From: PFJX01 sp964393825
GTDB taxonomy: Bacteria; Pseudomonadota; Gammaproteobacteria; Burkholderiales; Thiobacillaceae
Reading direction: 5' to 3'
Length of the DNA: 64,000 nucleotides
NCBI GenBank assembly: GCA_964393825.1
Contig: CAYMUY010000002.1
Location: forward strand, 62,001-126,000
Positions within the stretch are counted from its first letter, which is position 1. Every line of letters starts with the position of its first letter. This document shows positions 49,431 through 59,353 of the stretch, piece by piece. A model generated the notes under the pieces. That model worked only from the letters and a program-made list of their open reading frames with translations. It did not search any database and had not been told where the DNA came from. A program made the translations under genes and the position numbers.

Positions 49431-52400
49431 ATGATCGCGAACCTCATCCGATGGTCTATCGGCAACCGCTTCCTGGTGTTGCTGGCCACCCTGGTGGCGG
49501 CGGTGGCAGGAGTGGTGGCGGTGCTGAAGACGCCGCTCGACGCCATTCCCGACCTTTCCGACGTCCAGGTCATCGTCCGCACCCCCTTCCCCGGCCAGGC
49601 GCCGCGCGTGGTCGAGGACCAGGTGACCTATCCGCTCGCCACCACCATGCTCTCGGTGCCCGGCGCCAAGGCGGTGCGCGGCTATTCCATGTTCGGCGAT
49701 TCCTACGTCTACGTGATCTTCGACGACGGCACCGACCTCTACTGGGCGCGCTCGCGGGTGCTGGAGTACCTCTCCAGCCTCGCGTCCAAACTGCCGAAAG
49801 GCGTGGCGCCCAGCATCGGCCCGGACGCCACCGGCGTCGGCTGGGTCTACGAATATGCCCTCATCGACCGTAGCGGCCACAACGACCTGTCCAAACTGCG
49901 CGGCCTCCAGGACTGGTTCCTCAAGTACGAGCTGCAAGCCCTGCCCAATGTCTCGGAAGTGGCCACCATCGGCGGCATGGTCAAGCAGTACCAGGTCGTG
50001 GTCGACCCGGAAAAGCTGCGCGCCTACCGCCTGCCCCTGGCCCGGGTGGTGGACGCGGTGAAGAAGGCCAACCAGGAGAGCGGCGGCTCGATCCTGGAAA
50101 TGGCCGAGGCGGAATACATGGTCCGCGCCACCGGCTACCTGAAGACCCTCGACGACTTCGCCGCCATCGCCGTCGGCCTCGGCGACAACGGCGTGCCGGT
50201 ACTGTTGAAGGATGTCGCGCGCATCCAGCTGGGGCCGCAGCTGCGCCGGGGCATCGCCGACCTCGACGGCGAAGGCGAGGTGGTCGGCGGCGTGATCGTG
50301 ATGCGCTCCGGCGCCAACGCCCGCGACACCATCCTCGGCGTCAAGCAGCGCCTGGCGGAACTCGCCAAGGGCCTGCCGGCGGGGGTGGAGATCGTGACCG
50401 TGTACGACCGTTCGCAACTCATCGAACGGGCGGTGGAAACCCTCTCGCACAAGCTGCTGGAGGAATTCATCGTCGTCGCCCTGGTCTGCCTGGCCTTCCT
50501 GTTCCACCTGCGCTCCGCCCTGGTCGCCATCGTGTCGCTGCCGCTGGGCATCCTGATCGCCTTCATCGTCATGCGCGAACAGGGCATCGCCGCCAACATC
50601 ATGTCGCTGGGCGGCATCGCCATCGCCATCGGCGCCATGGTCGACGCCGCCATCGTCATGATCGAGAACGCGCACAAGCACCTGGAGGCCTGGCGCCACG
50701 CGCACCCCGGAGACAACCCGGATGCCGCCGGCTATTTCCGCCTCGCCGGCGACGCTGCCGCCGAAGTCGGGCCGGCGCTGTTCTTCAGCCTGCTGATCAT
50801 CACCGTCAGCTTCCTGCCGGTGTTCACGCTGGAGGCGCAGGAAGGCCGTTTGTTCGCGCCGCTGGCCTTCACCAAGACCTACGCCATGGCCGCCGCCGCC
50901 GGCCTCTCGGTCACCCTGATCCCGGTGCTGATGGGCTATTTCCTGCGCGGGCGCATCCCGGATGAACACCGCAACCCGCTCAACCGCTTCCTCACCGCCG
51001 GCTATCGGCCCTTGATCGGCGTCACCCTGCGCCATCCGAAAAGCCTGCTGCTGTTGTCGGCGGCCCTGCTGGCGCTGACCTGGGTGCCGATCAACCGGGT
51101 CGGCAGCGAGTTCATCCCGCCGTTGAACGAGGGCGACCTGCTCTACATGCCCACCACCCTGCCCGGCCTGTCGCCGGCCAAGGCGCAGGAAATCCTGCAA
51201 CTCTCCGACCGCATGATGAAGACCGTGCCGGAGGTGAAAACGGTGTTCGGCAAGATCGGCCGCGCCGATTCCGCCACCGACCCGGCGCCGCTGACCATGC
51301 TGGAAACCACCATCCAGTTGCAGCCGCAGGATCAATGGCGCCCCGGCATGACCCTGGACGGCATCATCCGCGAGCTGGATCAGGCGGTGCAAATACCCAG
51401 CGTCGCCAACCTCTGGACCATGCCGATCCGCACCCGCATCGACATGCTCGCCACCGGCATCAAGAGCCCGGTCGGGGTCAAGATCGCCGGCCCCGACCTG
51501 GCCGAACTGGAACGCATCGGCGGCCAGATCGAGGCGGTGTTGCAGACCGTGCCGGGCACCGCCTCTGCCTATACCGAGCGGGTCGCCTCCGGGCGCTACC
51601 TCAACATCGAGATCGACCGCCTCGCGGCGGCGCGCTACGGGCTGTCCATCGCCGACATCCAGGAAACCGTGGGTGTGGGCATCGGCGGCATGGTGATCGC
51701 GGAAACCGTCGAAGGGCTGGAACGCTACCCGATCCAGGTGCGTTTCCCGCGTGAAGACCGCGACAGCATTTCCGGCCTCGCCAGCCTGCCCCTGGTCACC
51801 CCGGGCGGCGCCACCGTCACCCTCGGCGCCCTCGCGAAGATCGTGGTGGCCGACGGCCCGGCCATGATCCGCAGCGAGAACGCCCGTCCCAACGGCTGGA
51901 TCTACGTCGACATCAAGGGCCGCGACCTCGGCTCCTACGTGCGGGAAGCGCGCGAGAAGGTGAACCGGGAGGTCAAGCTGCCCACCGGCTATTCCGTCGG
52001 CTGGTCCGGCCAGTACGAGTTCATGGAACGCGCCACCGCGCGACTGAAGCTGGTGGTGCCGCTGACCCTGATGATCATCTTCGTGCTGCTCTACCTCACC
52101 TTCCGCACGCTCTGGCAGCCGCTGCTGATCATGGCCACTCTGCCCTTCGCCCTGGTCGGCGGCTACTGGCTGCTCTACCTGCTCGACTTCAACCTCTCGG
52201 TCGCGGTCGGCGTCGGCTTCATCGCCCTGGCCGGCGTCGCCGCCGAGTTCGGCGTCATCATGCTGATCTACCTCGACCAGGCGGTGAAACAACGGGAAAG
52301 CGAAGGCCGCCTCAACACCCGCGCCGACCTGATTGAAGCCATCACCGCCGGCGCCGTGCTCCGGGTGCGACCCAAGGCCATGACCGTCGCGGTGATCCTC

Positions 52401-52556
52401 GCCGGCCTGCTGCCCATCATGCTCGGCACCGGCACCGGCTCGGAAGTGATGCAACGCATCGCCGCCCCCATGGTCGGCGGCATGGTCACCGCGCCGCTGC
52501 TGTCGATGTTCCTGATTCCGGCGGTGTATCTGTTGTGGCGGGGGCGGAAGTTGTAG
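49431..52556 (+). CDS. cusA: Heavy-metal RND efflux pump CusA
   Basis: 1041 residues, full length, with 12 membrane helices and two large periplasmic loops. The three methionines of the Cu(I)/Ag(I) site of E. coli CusA have clear counterparts in LYMPTTL, PLTMLETT and RIDMLATG. The proton-relay region GAMVDAAIVMIENAHKHLE is typical. This favours Cu(I)/Ag(I) over Zn/Co/Cd. A long minus-strand open frame over the gene is a codon-bias shadow. Confidence 0.94.
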   Translation: MIANLIRWSIGNRFLVLLATLVAAVAGVVAVLKTPLDAIPDLSDVQVIVRTPFPGQAPRVVEDQVTYPLATTMLSVPGAKAVRGYSMFGDSYVYVIFDDGTDLYWARSRVLEYLSSLASKLPKGVAPSIGPDATGVGWVYEYALIDRSGHNDLSKLRGLQDWFLKYELQALPNVSEVATIGGMVKQYQVVVDPEKLRAYRLPLARVVDAVKKANQESGGSILEMAEAEYMVRATGYLKTLDDFAAIAVGLGDNGVPVLLKDVARIQLGPQLRRGIADLDGEGEVVGGVIVMRSGANARDTILGVKQRLAELAKGLPAGVEIVTVYDRSQLIERAVETLSHKLLEEFIVVALVCLAFLFHLRSALVAIVSLPLGILIAFIVMREQGIAANIMSLGGIAIAIGAMVDAAIVMIENAHKHLEAWRHAHPGDNPDAAGYFRLAGDAAAEVGPALFFSLLIITVSFLPVFTLEAQEGRLFAPLAFTKTYAMAAAAGLSVTLIPVLMGYFLRGRIPDEHRNPLNRFLTAGYRPLIGVTLRHPKSLLLLSAALLALTWVPINRVGSEFIPPLNEGDLLYMPTTLPGLSPAKAQEILQLSDRMMKTVPEVKTVFGKIGRADSATDPAPLTMLETTIQLQPQDQWRPGMTLDGIIRELDQAVQIPSVANLWTMPIRTRIDMLATGIKSPVGVKIAGPDLAELERIGGQIEAVLQTVPGTASAYTERVASGRYLNIEIDRLAAARYGLSIADIQETVGVGIGGMVIAETVEGLERYPIQVRFPREDRDSISGLASLPLVTPGGATVTLGALAKIVVADGPAMIRSENARPNGWIYVDIKGRDLGSYVREAREKVNREVKLPTGYSVGWSGQYEFMERATARLKLVVPLTLMIIFVLLYLTFRTLWQPLLIMATLPFALVGGYWLLYLLDFNLSVAVGVGFIALAGVAAEFGVIMLIYLDQAVKQRESEGRLNTRADLIEAITAGAVLRVRPKAMTVAVILAGLLPIMLGTGTGSEVMQRIAAPMVGGMVTAPLLSMFLIPAVYLLWRGRKL

Positions 52557-52607
52557 GCGGGTGCGACCTCCCCCTCGACGGGGGCCCCGAAACCAATCAT
52601 GGGGGCG

Positions 52608-53201
52608 TTATTTCGGCAACGGCCGGAAGTAGCCCTTGATGCAATCGGCGCTGATGACCGCGATCTGGATGTGGTTGCGCAGACGAAAGCCGGCACCGTC
52701 GTATAGCGGTAAGTCTTCCGGGAACGGAGCGCGTACCGAGTCATAGGGTGGCAATCCCTGATCCTTGCGGTAGAGGTGCAGCGTCTGGATGACCTGGCAG
52801 TCCAGTTCGCGCTTGAAGCGGTCCGTGCCGCCGCTGTTTCCAGGTAAGGGCAAACCCATCACGGAGTAGGAGTCGCGGAGCGTGGTGTAAGCCTGGGCGA
52901 CTTCGTCGAGGCCCGTCCGGGTAGTGAGGTCCAGACAGAAACCCAGGTCGAGGATGGCTCCCGCCACGGCCGGCTGTTCGATCTTGTTCTTGGTGTTCCC
53001 GCTCTGCGCCCATTCCAGTCCGCGTTGCGGATCGTTTTCCCAGAAGTAGATTCCGTGGCCCAACCATTCGTAGCGGCCTTCGGATTTATCCAGGTGGGCT
53101 ATCTTGCCCCCGACCACGGCATCCACAGTGGCATTCTCCGTGCCGTGAAATCCCAGCACGAAAGTGGGATGACGCTGATAGAGCGCCCAGGGATTAGTCA
53201 C
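52608..53201 (-). CDS. Possible PARP-like ADP-ribosyltransferase toxin
   Basis: 197 residues, no signal peptide. The N-terminal part reads LGFHGTENATVDAVV and then EWLGHGIYFWENDPQRGLEWA. An FHG-type His followed by a GxGIYFxE block is the pattern of PARP/ART-fold enzymes (His-Tyr motif binding NAD). The gene overlaps by 8 bp a small upstream gene in antitoxin-before-toxin order, which suggests a type II toxin-antitoxin module. Family assignment is from motif reading only; no activity is established. Confidence 0.5.
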   Translation of the reverse strand: MTNPWALYQRHPTFVLGFHGTENATVDAVVGGKIAHLDKSEGRYEWLGHGIYFWENDPQRGLEWAQSGNTKNKIEQPAVAGAILDLGFCLDLTTRTGLDEVAQAYTTLRDSYSVMGLPLPGNSGGTDRFKRELDCQVIQTLHLYRKDQGLPPYDSVRAPFPEDLPLYDGAGFRLRNHIQIAVISADCIKGYFRPLPK

Positions 53202-53424
53202 GGATCAGTTTTTTGACCTTGCCGCCACGGGTGATGACGCCGAGACGGGTGAGAAAGTCGCGGGCGGCTTCTGGCGTGGCGGATACTTTCCTGCCGTAGG
53301 CTTGCATGTCATTCAGCAGCGCCTGATCGGTAAGCATTCTGCCCACCATTCGCGCTTTTCCGTGTTGAACGGTTACGTCGCGGTTATCGGACTTATCGGA
53401 ATTCTTTAATGTAGCTGTCGTCAT
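53194..53424 (-). CDS. Small protein upstream of the putative toxin, possible antitoxin
   Basis: 76 residues from the ATG at 53424, with AGGAG 6 bases upstream. The N-terminus is Thr/Ser/Asp/Lys-rich and probably flexible. The C-terminal half (RMLTDQALLNDMQAYGRKV, SPEAARDFL-like, GVITRGGKVKKLIRD) is helical. No DNA-binding motif is obvious. Overlap with the downstream gene means coupled translation, typical of toxin-antitoxin pairs. Confidence 0.55.
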   Translation of the reverse strand: MTTATLKNSDKSDNRDVTVQHGKARMVGRMLTDQALLNDMQAYGRKVSATPEAARDFLTRLGVITRGGKVKKLIRD

Positions 53425-53547
53425 GGAGTACTCCTGGCAGAGGGTCATGATTTTATGCACTAAGTCTGGTTTCTATCTGTTTTCTACGCCGCATGTCCAT
53501 GAATGCCAGCCTGGCGCGGCATCCAATCTCGCCCTCCAACCAGGCAT

Positions 53548-54309
53548 CTACAGCGTCACCACCACCGGCGTGTGATCCGACGGACGCTCCAGCTTGCGCG
53601 GCGCCTTGTCAATCTCGACCGCCGCGCAACGCGCCGCCAGGGGTTCCGACAGGAGGATGTGGTCGATGCGTAGCCCCAGGTTGCGGCGGAAGCCGGCGGC
53701 GCGGTAATCCCACCAACTGAAGCTGTTCTCCGCCTGCTCGAATAGCCGGAAGCTGTCCTTGAGGCCAAGGGCCAGCAGGGCGCGGAACTGCTCCCGCTCC
53801 GGCTCGGACACCAGGACGTTGCCTGCCCAGGCCGCCGGGTCGTGCACGTCGCGGTCTTCCGGGGCGATGTTGTAGTCGCCCAGCAGGGCCAGGTTCGGGT
53901 AACGCGCCAGTTCGTTCTTGAGCCAGGCATGCAGCGCATTCAGCCAGCGCAGCTTGTAGACGTATTTGTCGGAATCCAGGCTCTGGCCGTTGGGGATGTA
54001 GACGCAGACCACGCGGATGCCGGCGATGGTGGCGGCCAGCACCCGCTTCTGCTCGTCCTCGAAACCGGGGATGCCGGCCTGGACGTCCTGCGGGGGCTGG
54101 CGGCTGACGATGGCCACGCCGTTGTAGGTCTTCTGGCCGCTGAACGCGACCTGGTAACCGGCGGCCTCGATCTCGGCGCGCGGGAATTTGGCGTCTTCCA
54201 GTTTGGTTTCCTGCAGGCAGATCACATCGGTCTGTGTCGCCGCCAGCCAGTCGAGCAGATGTGGCAGGCGGACTTTCAGGGAGTTGACGTTCCAGGTAGC
54301 GATTTTCAT
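53548..54309 (-). CDS. xthA: Exodeoxyribonuclease III XthA (AP endonuclease)
   Basis: 253 residues, full length EEP-fold nuclease. Catalytic blocks: WNVNSLKVRL, QETKLED, YIPNGQ, GDYNIAPED, RIDHIL and SDHTPVV. It removes 3' blocks and cuts at abasic sites in base excision repair. The start at 54309 is preferred to a longer reading. It is divergent from the polysaccharide cluster. Confidence 0.95.
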   Translation of the reverse strand: MKIATWNVNSLKVRLPHLLDWLAATQTDVICLQETKLEDAKFPRAEIEAAGYQVAFSGQKTYNGVAIVSRQPPQDVQAGIPGFEDEQKRVLAATIAGIRVVCVYIPNGQSLDSDKYVYKLRWLNALHAWLKNELARYPNLALLGDYNIAPEDRDVHDPAAWAGNVLVSEPEREQFRALLALGLKDSFRLFEQAENSFSWWDYRAAGFRRNLGLRIDHILLSEPLAARCAAVEIDKAPRKLERPSDHTPVVVTL

Positions 54310-54350
54310 GGGTGAAGGCGCAAAATGAGTGGGTGGTAGACTGCCGCGCC

Positions 54351-55538
54351 ATGCTGCTTGCATCCCTGCTCGGCGCGGCCTGGTGCCTGGTCGTGGCCGC
54401 CATTCTATTCCCGCATCGGCGGGTGCTGATCGCGCTCTGGCGCGAGCCGGTGCTGCGCCAGCCGCTGCTGATCGTGGAGAGCGACGACTGGGGCGCGGGA
54501 CCGGCGGAACAGGCGCGGGCCCTGGCCGCGATCACGGATGGCCTGAGCCGACACCGGGATGGCACCGGCCGTTCGCCGGTGATGACCATCGCCCTGATCC
54601 TGGCACTGCCCGAGGCGAACGCCGCCACTCGCCTGCGGCCTCTCGACGCGTCCGAGTTTTCGCCGGTCCTGGCGGCCTTGAAGGACGGCATCGCCCGGGG
54701 GGTGCTGGCGCCGCAGCTCCATGGCCTGACCCATTTCTGGCCGTCGGCCCTCGACCGCGCCGCCCGGGAGCAGCCGCGGGTCGCCGACTGGCTGGCGACG
54801 CCGGAACTGACCGAACAGCTCCCCTCGCCATTGCAGAGCCGCTGGACCGATGCTTCCGTACTCCCGTCACGCCCTCTGGAAGTTGCGGCCGTTCGCGATG
54901 CCGTCGCGGAAGAAGTGGCGGTGTACACACGCGTGCTGGGAGCGCCGCCGCGGGTCGTGGTGCCTCCCACCTTCGTCTGGAACGCCGCGGTCGAGGCGGC
55001 CTGGGCGGCGGCGGGCCTGGGCGTGCTGGTGACGCCCGGCCGTCGGCTGAGCGGCCGCGACGAGGCGGGGCGCCCGGCCGGGATGGATCGCGACATGCAC
55101 AACGGCGAGCGCGGGGAAGGTGGCCTGGTCTATCTGGTGCGCGACGATTATTTCGAGCCCATCCTCGGCCACACGCCGGAGCGGGCGCTCGCGGCCCTGG
55201 CGGCCAAGACGGCGCTGGGACGGCCCTGCCTGCTGGAGACCCACCGCAACAATTTCCTGGCGGCCGCGGGCGGCGACCCCCCGCGCGCGCTGGCGGCGCT
55301 CGATGAGCTCCATCGGCGGGCGCTGGCCGCGACGCCGTCCCTGCGTTTCCTCTCCTGCGCGGAACTCGGCCAGATCCTGCGCGAAGAAGACCCGGCCTGG
55401 ATCGAGCAGGATCGCCGGCGCCGGTTTACCATCTGGCTGCGCCGTGTCGCGCTGCTGCCGCGTTTCGGCAAGGCCGCCCGCCTGTCCGGCCTGCTGCCCC
55501 TGCTCTCCCTGTTCGCCCAACCCGACCCCCGCCCGTGA
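54351..55538 (+). CDS. Polysaccharide deacetylase-like (NodB-fold) protein
   Basis: 395 residues. An N-terminal hydrophobic segment (LLASLLGAAWCLVVAAILF) anchors a domain with features of NodB-type deacetylases: an Asp pair in LLIVESDDWG and a His pair in LHGLTHFW. The usual order of motifs is loosely kept, so catalytic competence is uncertain. The stop overlaps the GTG start of the glycosyltransferase gene, so the two are coupled. A role in trimming or modifying a surface glycan is inferred from neighbours. Confidence 0.6.
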   Translation: MLLASLLGAAWCLVVAAILFPHRRVLIALWREPVLRQPLLIVESDDWGAGPAEQARALAAITDGLSRHRDGTGRSPVMTIALILALPEANAATRLRPLDASEFSPVLAALKDGIARGVLAPQLHGLTHFWPSALDRAAREQPRVADWLATPELTEQLPSPLQSRWTDASVLPSRPLEVAAVRDAVAEEVAVYTRVLGAPPRVVVPPTFVWNAAVEAAWAAAGLGVLVTPGRRLSGRDEAGRPAGMDRDMHNGERGEGGLVYLVRDDYFEPILGHTPERALAALAAKTALGRPCLLETHRNNFLAAAGGDPPRALAALDELHRRALAATPSLRFLSCAELGQILREEDPAWIEQDRRRRFTIWLRRVALLPRFGKAARLSGLLPLLSLFAQPDPRP

Positions 55539-56689
55539 AGCCCGCCCTGCCCCCCTCCCGCCTGCTGGTCATCTCGGAACTGTTCCTGCCCACCAAGGGC
55601 GGCACCACCGTCTGGTATGACGCGGTCTATCGCCGCCTGGGCGGCAAGGATCTCCATATCGTCACCGCCGCGGTGCCCGATGCCGAGGCCATCGACCTAG
55701 CGCATCCCAACAGCCTTCACCGCATCGGCCTGCAGCGGGTCTGGTGGCTGAAGCCGGAGTCGCTGGGCATGTATCTGAAGATGCTCGGAAAATCCCTGCA
55801 ACTGGCGCTGCGCCATCGCTTCGATGCCGTACACGGTGCCCGCGCGCTGCCGGAAGGCCTGGTGGCCTGGATCATGGCGCGACTGCTCGGCATCCCGCTG
55901 CTGGTCTATTGCCACGGCGAGGAGCTCACCACCTGGGGGCGCGGCCGCAAGTTCCGGACCATGCTCTGGGTCTATCGTCACGCCGACGCGGTGATCGCCA
56001 ACAGCGAGTACACCGTGGCGGAGATGGCGCGCCTGGGGGTGGACCGGGGCCACATCACCCTGATCAATCCCGGTGTCGATGTCGACCGCTTCCGGCCAGG
56101 CCTGCCCTGCGACGATCTCAAGCCCGCCATCGGCCTGGGCGAGGCGCAGCGCCTGATCCTCGGCGTGGGCCGCCTGGTCCGGCGCAAGGGCTTCGACCAG
56201 GTGATCCGCGCCCTGCCGGAACTGGTGAAGCAGGGCATCGACGCCCATTACGCCCTCATCGGCATCGGCGAGGACTGGGACTATCTCCTCGGCCTCGCGC
56301 GCGAACTGGGCGTGTCCGAGCGCCTGCATCTGCTCGGCCACGTCAGCCCGGAGGACCTGCCGCGCTGGTACAACGCCTGCGACGTCTTCGTCATGGCCAA
56401 CCGCGAGATCAACGGCGACACCGAGGGTTTCGGCATGGTCTTCCTGGAAGCGGCGGCCTGCGCCAAGCCGGCCATCGCCGGAACCGCGGGCGGCACCGGC
56501 GCGGCGGTGGTGGACGGGGTGACGGGGTATCGGGTGGACGGCACGGCGTTGCCCCCCCTGGTCGATGCCCTGTCCGTCCTGCTCCGCGACGGCGACCTGG
56601 CAGCGCGACTGGGTCAGGCTGGGCTGGCGCGCGCCCGCGAGGAGTTCAGCTGGGATTCGGTGGCCGAACGCACGCATGTCCTCCCATGA
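55535..56689 (+). CDS. Glycosyltransferase family 4 (GT-B fold)
   Basis: 384 residues. The N-terminal acceptor domain starts with LLVISELFLPTKGGTTVW. The C-terminal donor domain has GVGRLVRRKGFDQVI and the EGFGMVFLEAAACAKP block with the two Glu of GT4 retaining enzymes. A cytoplasmic enzyme that adds a sugar from a nucleotide donor; acceptor and sugar unknown. It starts at GTG 55535 within the upstream stop (GTGA). Confidence 0.9.
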   Translation: MKPALPPSRLLVISELFLPTKGGTTVWYDAVYRRLGGKDLHIVTAAVPDAEAIDLAHPNSLHRIGLQRVWWLKPESLGMYLKMLGKSLQLALRHRFDAVHGARALPEGLVAWIMARLLGIPLLVYCHGEELTTWGRGRKFRTMLWVYRHADAVIANSEYTVAEMARLGVDRGHITLINPGVDVDRFRPGLPCDDLKPAIGLGEAQRLILGVGRLVRRKGFDQVIRALPELVKQGIDAHYALIGIGEDWDYLLGLARELGVSERLHLLGHVSPEDLPRWYNACDVFVMANREINGDTEGFGMVFLEAAACAKPAIAGTAGGTGAAVVDGVTGYRVDGTALPPLVDALSVLLRDGDLAARLGQAGLARAREEFSWDSVAERTHVLP

Positions 56690-56727
56690 AACGACGCGCC
56701 CGCCAGCCTTGAGCGCAGCCTGAGCCC

Positions 56728-58287
56728 ATGCTGTTCAGCTCGCCGGAGTTCGTCTACCTCTTCCTGCCCATCGTCCTGATGGGGTTCTTCTGGCTGGCCA
56801 GGTGGAGCCACCGCATCGCCGCCACCTGGCTGCTGGCGACCTCACTCTTCTTCTATGGCTGGTGGAACCCGGCCTATCTCGGCCTCCTGATCGGCTCGAT
56901 CTGCTTCAATTACGGCATGGGGCTGGTGCTGGCGAGGGAATCGACGCGACCCGTGGCATCTCGCCGCCGCATCCTCCTCGCTTTCGGGGTAGGCGCCAAT
57001 CTCGCCCTGCTGGGCTACTTCAAATATGCGAACTTCTTTCTGGATAGCGCCAATACGGCCCTGGGCACGGACTGGCACGCGGGCGAGATCATCCTGCCTC
57101 TGGGCATTTCCTTCTTCACCTTCACCCAGATCGCCTTTCTGGTGGATGCCTGGCGAGGTCTCGCAAAGGAATTCAACTTCATCCATTACGGACTGTTCGT
57201 CACCTATTTCCCGCACCTGATCGCCGGCCCGGTGTTGCATCACAAGGAAATGATGCCGCAGTTCGGGCAGCGTGAAACCTATCGGTTGAACTGGGAAAAC
57301 CTGGCTGTCGGGCTGGTCATCTTCGCCATCGGCCTGTTCAAGAAGCTCGTTCTGGCCGATGGCGTCGCCCCCTACGCCAGCCCGGTGTTCGCCGCCGCTG
57401 GCGGCGGCGCCGATCTGACCTTTCTGGAGGCCTGGGGCGGGGTCCTGGCGTATACGCTGCAACTGTATTTCGACTTCTCCGGTTATTCGGACATGGCCAT
57501 CGGCGCGTCGCGGATGTTCGGCGTGCGTCTGCCGCTCAACTTCAATTCCCCCTACCAGGCCCTGAACATCGTCGACTTCTGGCGACGCTGGCACATGACC
57601 CTGTCCCGTTTCCTCCGCGATTACCTCTATTTCCCCCTCGGCGGCAACCGTCACGGCAAGTCCCGCCGCTACGTCAACCTGATGGCCACCATGCTGCTCG
57701 GCGGCTTATGGCATGGCGCGGGCTGGACCTTCGTCATCTGGGGTGGACTGCACGGCCTGTACCTGGTGATGAACCATGCCTGGAGCGGCATCAAGGTGAC
57801 ACTGGGGCTGCCCGGCGGTCGCTGGTGGACCCGTCTGCTCGCCTGGTGCACGACTTTCCTGGCCGTGGTGGTCGCCTGGGTGTTTTTCCGGGCGGACTCG
57901 CTGGATGCGGCGCTGTCCCTGCTCACGTCCATGGCCGGTGGCCACGGTGTCGCGGTTCCCGGGCCATGGCTGGCCGAAAGTCACTGGCGCGTCGGCTGGC
58001 TGCTGCACAGCCTGGGCATCCAGATCGGGGACGCGGGCAAACATGTACCGGACCCCTGGGCCTGGGCCTGGATCGCGACCCTGCTGCTGATCGCGGCGCG
58101 CATGCCCAACACCCAGCGCCTGCTGGCCGATTTCCGGCCCGCGCTCGATTTCGTGGCGGATGCCGGCCGTCAGGTCGCCTGGCGATTCAGGTTCACCCCC
58201 ACCTGGGCCGCGCTGACCGTCATCCTGCTGGTCGCCGCGCTCACCCGTGGCGAGGCCTTGTCGGAATTCCTCTACTTCCAGTTCTGA
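56728..58287 (+). CDS. MBOAT membrane-bound O-acyltransferase (AlgI-like)
   Basis: 519 residues with about 11 membrane helices. The family catalytic His lies in LLGGLWHGAGWTFVIWGGLHG, and DFWRRWHMTLSRFLRDYLYFPLGG is the typical AlgI/DltB block. It would move an acyl (usually acetyl) group across the inner membrane for O-acylation of a surface polysaccharide. The next gene, AlgJ-like, overlaps by one base and is the expected partner. No alginate genes are present, so the polymer is not alginate by default. Confidence 0.9.
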   Translation: MLFSSPEFVYLFLPIVLMGFFWLARWSHRIAATWLLATSLFFYGWWNPAYLGLLIGSICFNYGMGLVLARESTRPVASRRRILLAFGVGANLALLGYFKYANFFLDSANTALGTDWHAGEIILPLGISFFTFTQIAFLVDAWRGLAKEFNFIHYGLFVTYFPHLIAGPVLHHKEMMPQFGQRETYRLNWENLAVGLVIFAIGLFKKLVLADGVAPYASPVFAAAGGGADLTFLEAWGGVLAYTLQLYFDFSGYSDMAIGASRMFGVRLPLNFNSPYQALNIVDFWRRWHMTLSRFLRDYLYFPLGGNRHGKSRRYVNLMATMLLGGLWHGAGWTFVIWGGLHGLYLVMNHAWSGIKVTLGLPGGRWWTRLLAWCTTFLAVVVAWVFFRADSLDAALSLLTSMAGGHGVAVPGPWLAESHWRVGWLLHSLGIQIGDAGKHVPDPWAWAWIATLLLIAARMPNTQRLLADFRPALDFVADAGRQVAWRFRFTPTWAALTVILLVAALTRGEALSEFLYFQF

Positions 58288-59342
58288 TGCCTCCACGCCG
58301 CTTTTTCATCCACATCCTGCTGGCGACCCTGCTCTGTGTCGCGACTCTGTATGCGCTGGCCTGGTGGCTGCAACCGGTATACGGCGACCTGGCCCGCATC
58401 GGCGGGCACGCGGAACGAGAGTTCGGCTGGAATGCGCCCATGCTCGAATTCAGCCCCCTCGAAGCCTCCTGGGGGGGCGACAGCTACACCCGGCCGGTGG
58501 ACGTCCTGGTGCTGGGCGACTCCTTCGCGAATCTGCGCCCGCCGATGCAGTGGCAGAACTGGCTGGCGGCGCTGACCGGCTGGCGCATCCATACGCTGGA
58601 TAAACACCAAGTGGACATCGGCCGGCTCGTCGAATCCCCCCTGTATCGTGACCGCCCGCCGCGCGTGGTCATCTGGAATACGATCGAACGCGACCTGCGT
58701 GACGAATACGCCGACAACGATGGTCACTGCGCCCCTCGCGTCGCCGCCGCCGCGCCACAGGCCCTGCCCGTGCGCCCCACCGGGGCGCGCTCGCGCGCAT
58801 TCATGCGCCCGTCTGGCGGCGACGGCATCAACCCGGGTTATGCCCGTGCCTGGCTCTGGAAAAACCTGTTGCGCGACCACACAGGCCTCTACACGGGCGA
58901 TACCCTGCATCTGCGCCTGAAACGCGCTGACCTGTTCTCCTCGCGCGACCCGCGCGGGCTCCTGGTCTACCGTCTGGACCTGCTCAAGAAGAGCTGGCGG
59001 GACACGGACCTCGACCGTACCCGCTGCAGCTTCGCATCGATGGCGGCGCGCTTCGAGCGCAATGGCGTGACCCGTTTCGTCACCGCCCTGGCGCCGGACA
59101 AATCCAGCGCCTACCGCCCCTGGCTGGTCGATCCGGCGCAATTGCCGGAAAGCCGGCTGCCGGCGCTGATGCACGGTTTTCCGGTCGCCGATGCCCGGCT
59201 CGACCTGGTATTGGCGGAGGCTATCCGGCACGGCACGAAAGATGTTTACTTGCCTGACGACACCCACTGGGGCTCCGCTGGCCACGAACTGGCCGCTCAT
59301 GCCATCCTGAAGCTGCTTGCGGATCTCGGATTGGCCCGATGA
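58287..59342 (+). CDS. AlgJ/AlgX-like SGNH acetyltransferase partner, membrane anchored
   Basis: 351 residues. An N-terminal membrane helix (FFIHILLATLLCVATLYALAWWL) is followed by an SGNH-hydrolase fold with nucleophile Ser in LVLGDSFAN and the Asp-His pair in PDDTHWGSAGHEL. In alginate and related pathways such proteins transfer acetyl from the MBOAT partner to the polymer in the periplasm. TGATG overlap with the MBOAT gene supports the pairing. Confidence 0.85.
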   Translation: MPPRRFFIHILLATLLCVATLYALAWWLQPVYGDLARIGGHAEREFGWNAPMLEFSPLEASWGGDSYTRPVDVLVLGDSFANLRPPMQWQNWLAALTGWRIHTLDKHQVDIGRLVESPLYRDRPPRVVIWNTIERDLRDEYADNDGHCAPRVAAAAPQALPVRPTGARSRAFMRPSGGDGINPGYARAWLWKNLLRDHTGLYTGDTLHLRLKRADLFSSRDPRGLLVYRLDLLKKSWRDTDLDRTRCSFASMAARFERNGVTRFVTALAPDKSSAYRPWLVDPAQLPESRLPALMHGFPVADARLDLVLAEAIRHGTKDVYLPDDTHWGSAGHELAAHAILKLLADLGLAR

Positions 59343-59353
59343 AAGGAACACAC

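Noticed and set aside
49308..52454. Minus-strand open frame of over 1000 codons opposite cusA
   Set aside because: Same explanation: low-complexity product (runs of His, Gln, Asp, Gly), no ribosome-binding site, fully overlapped by a conserved gene.
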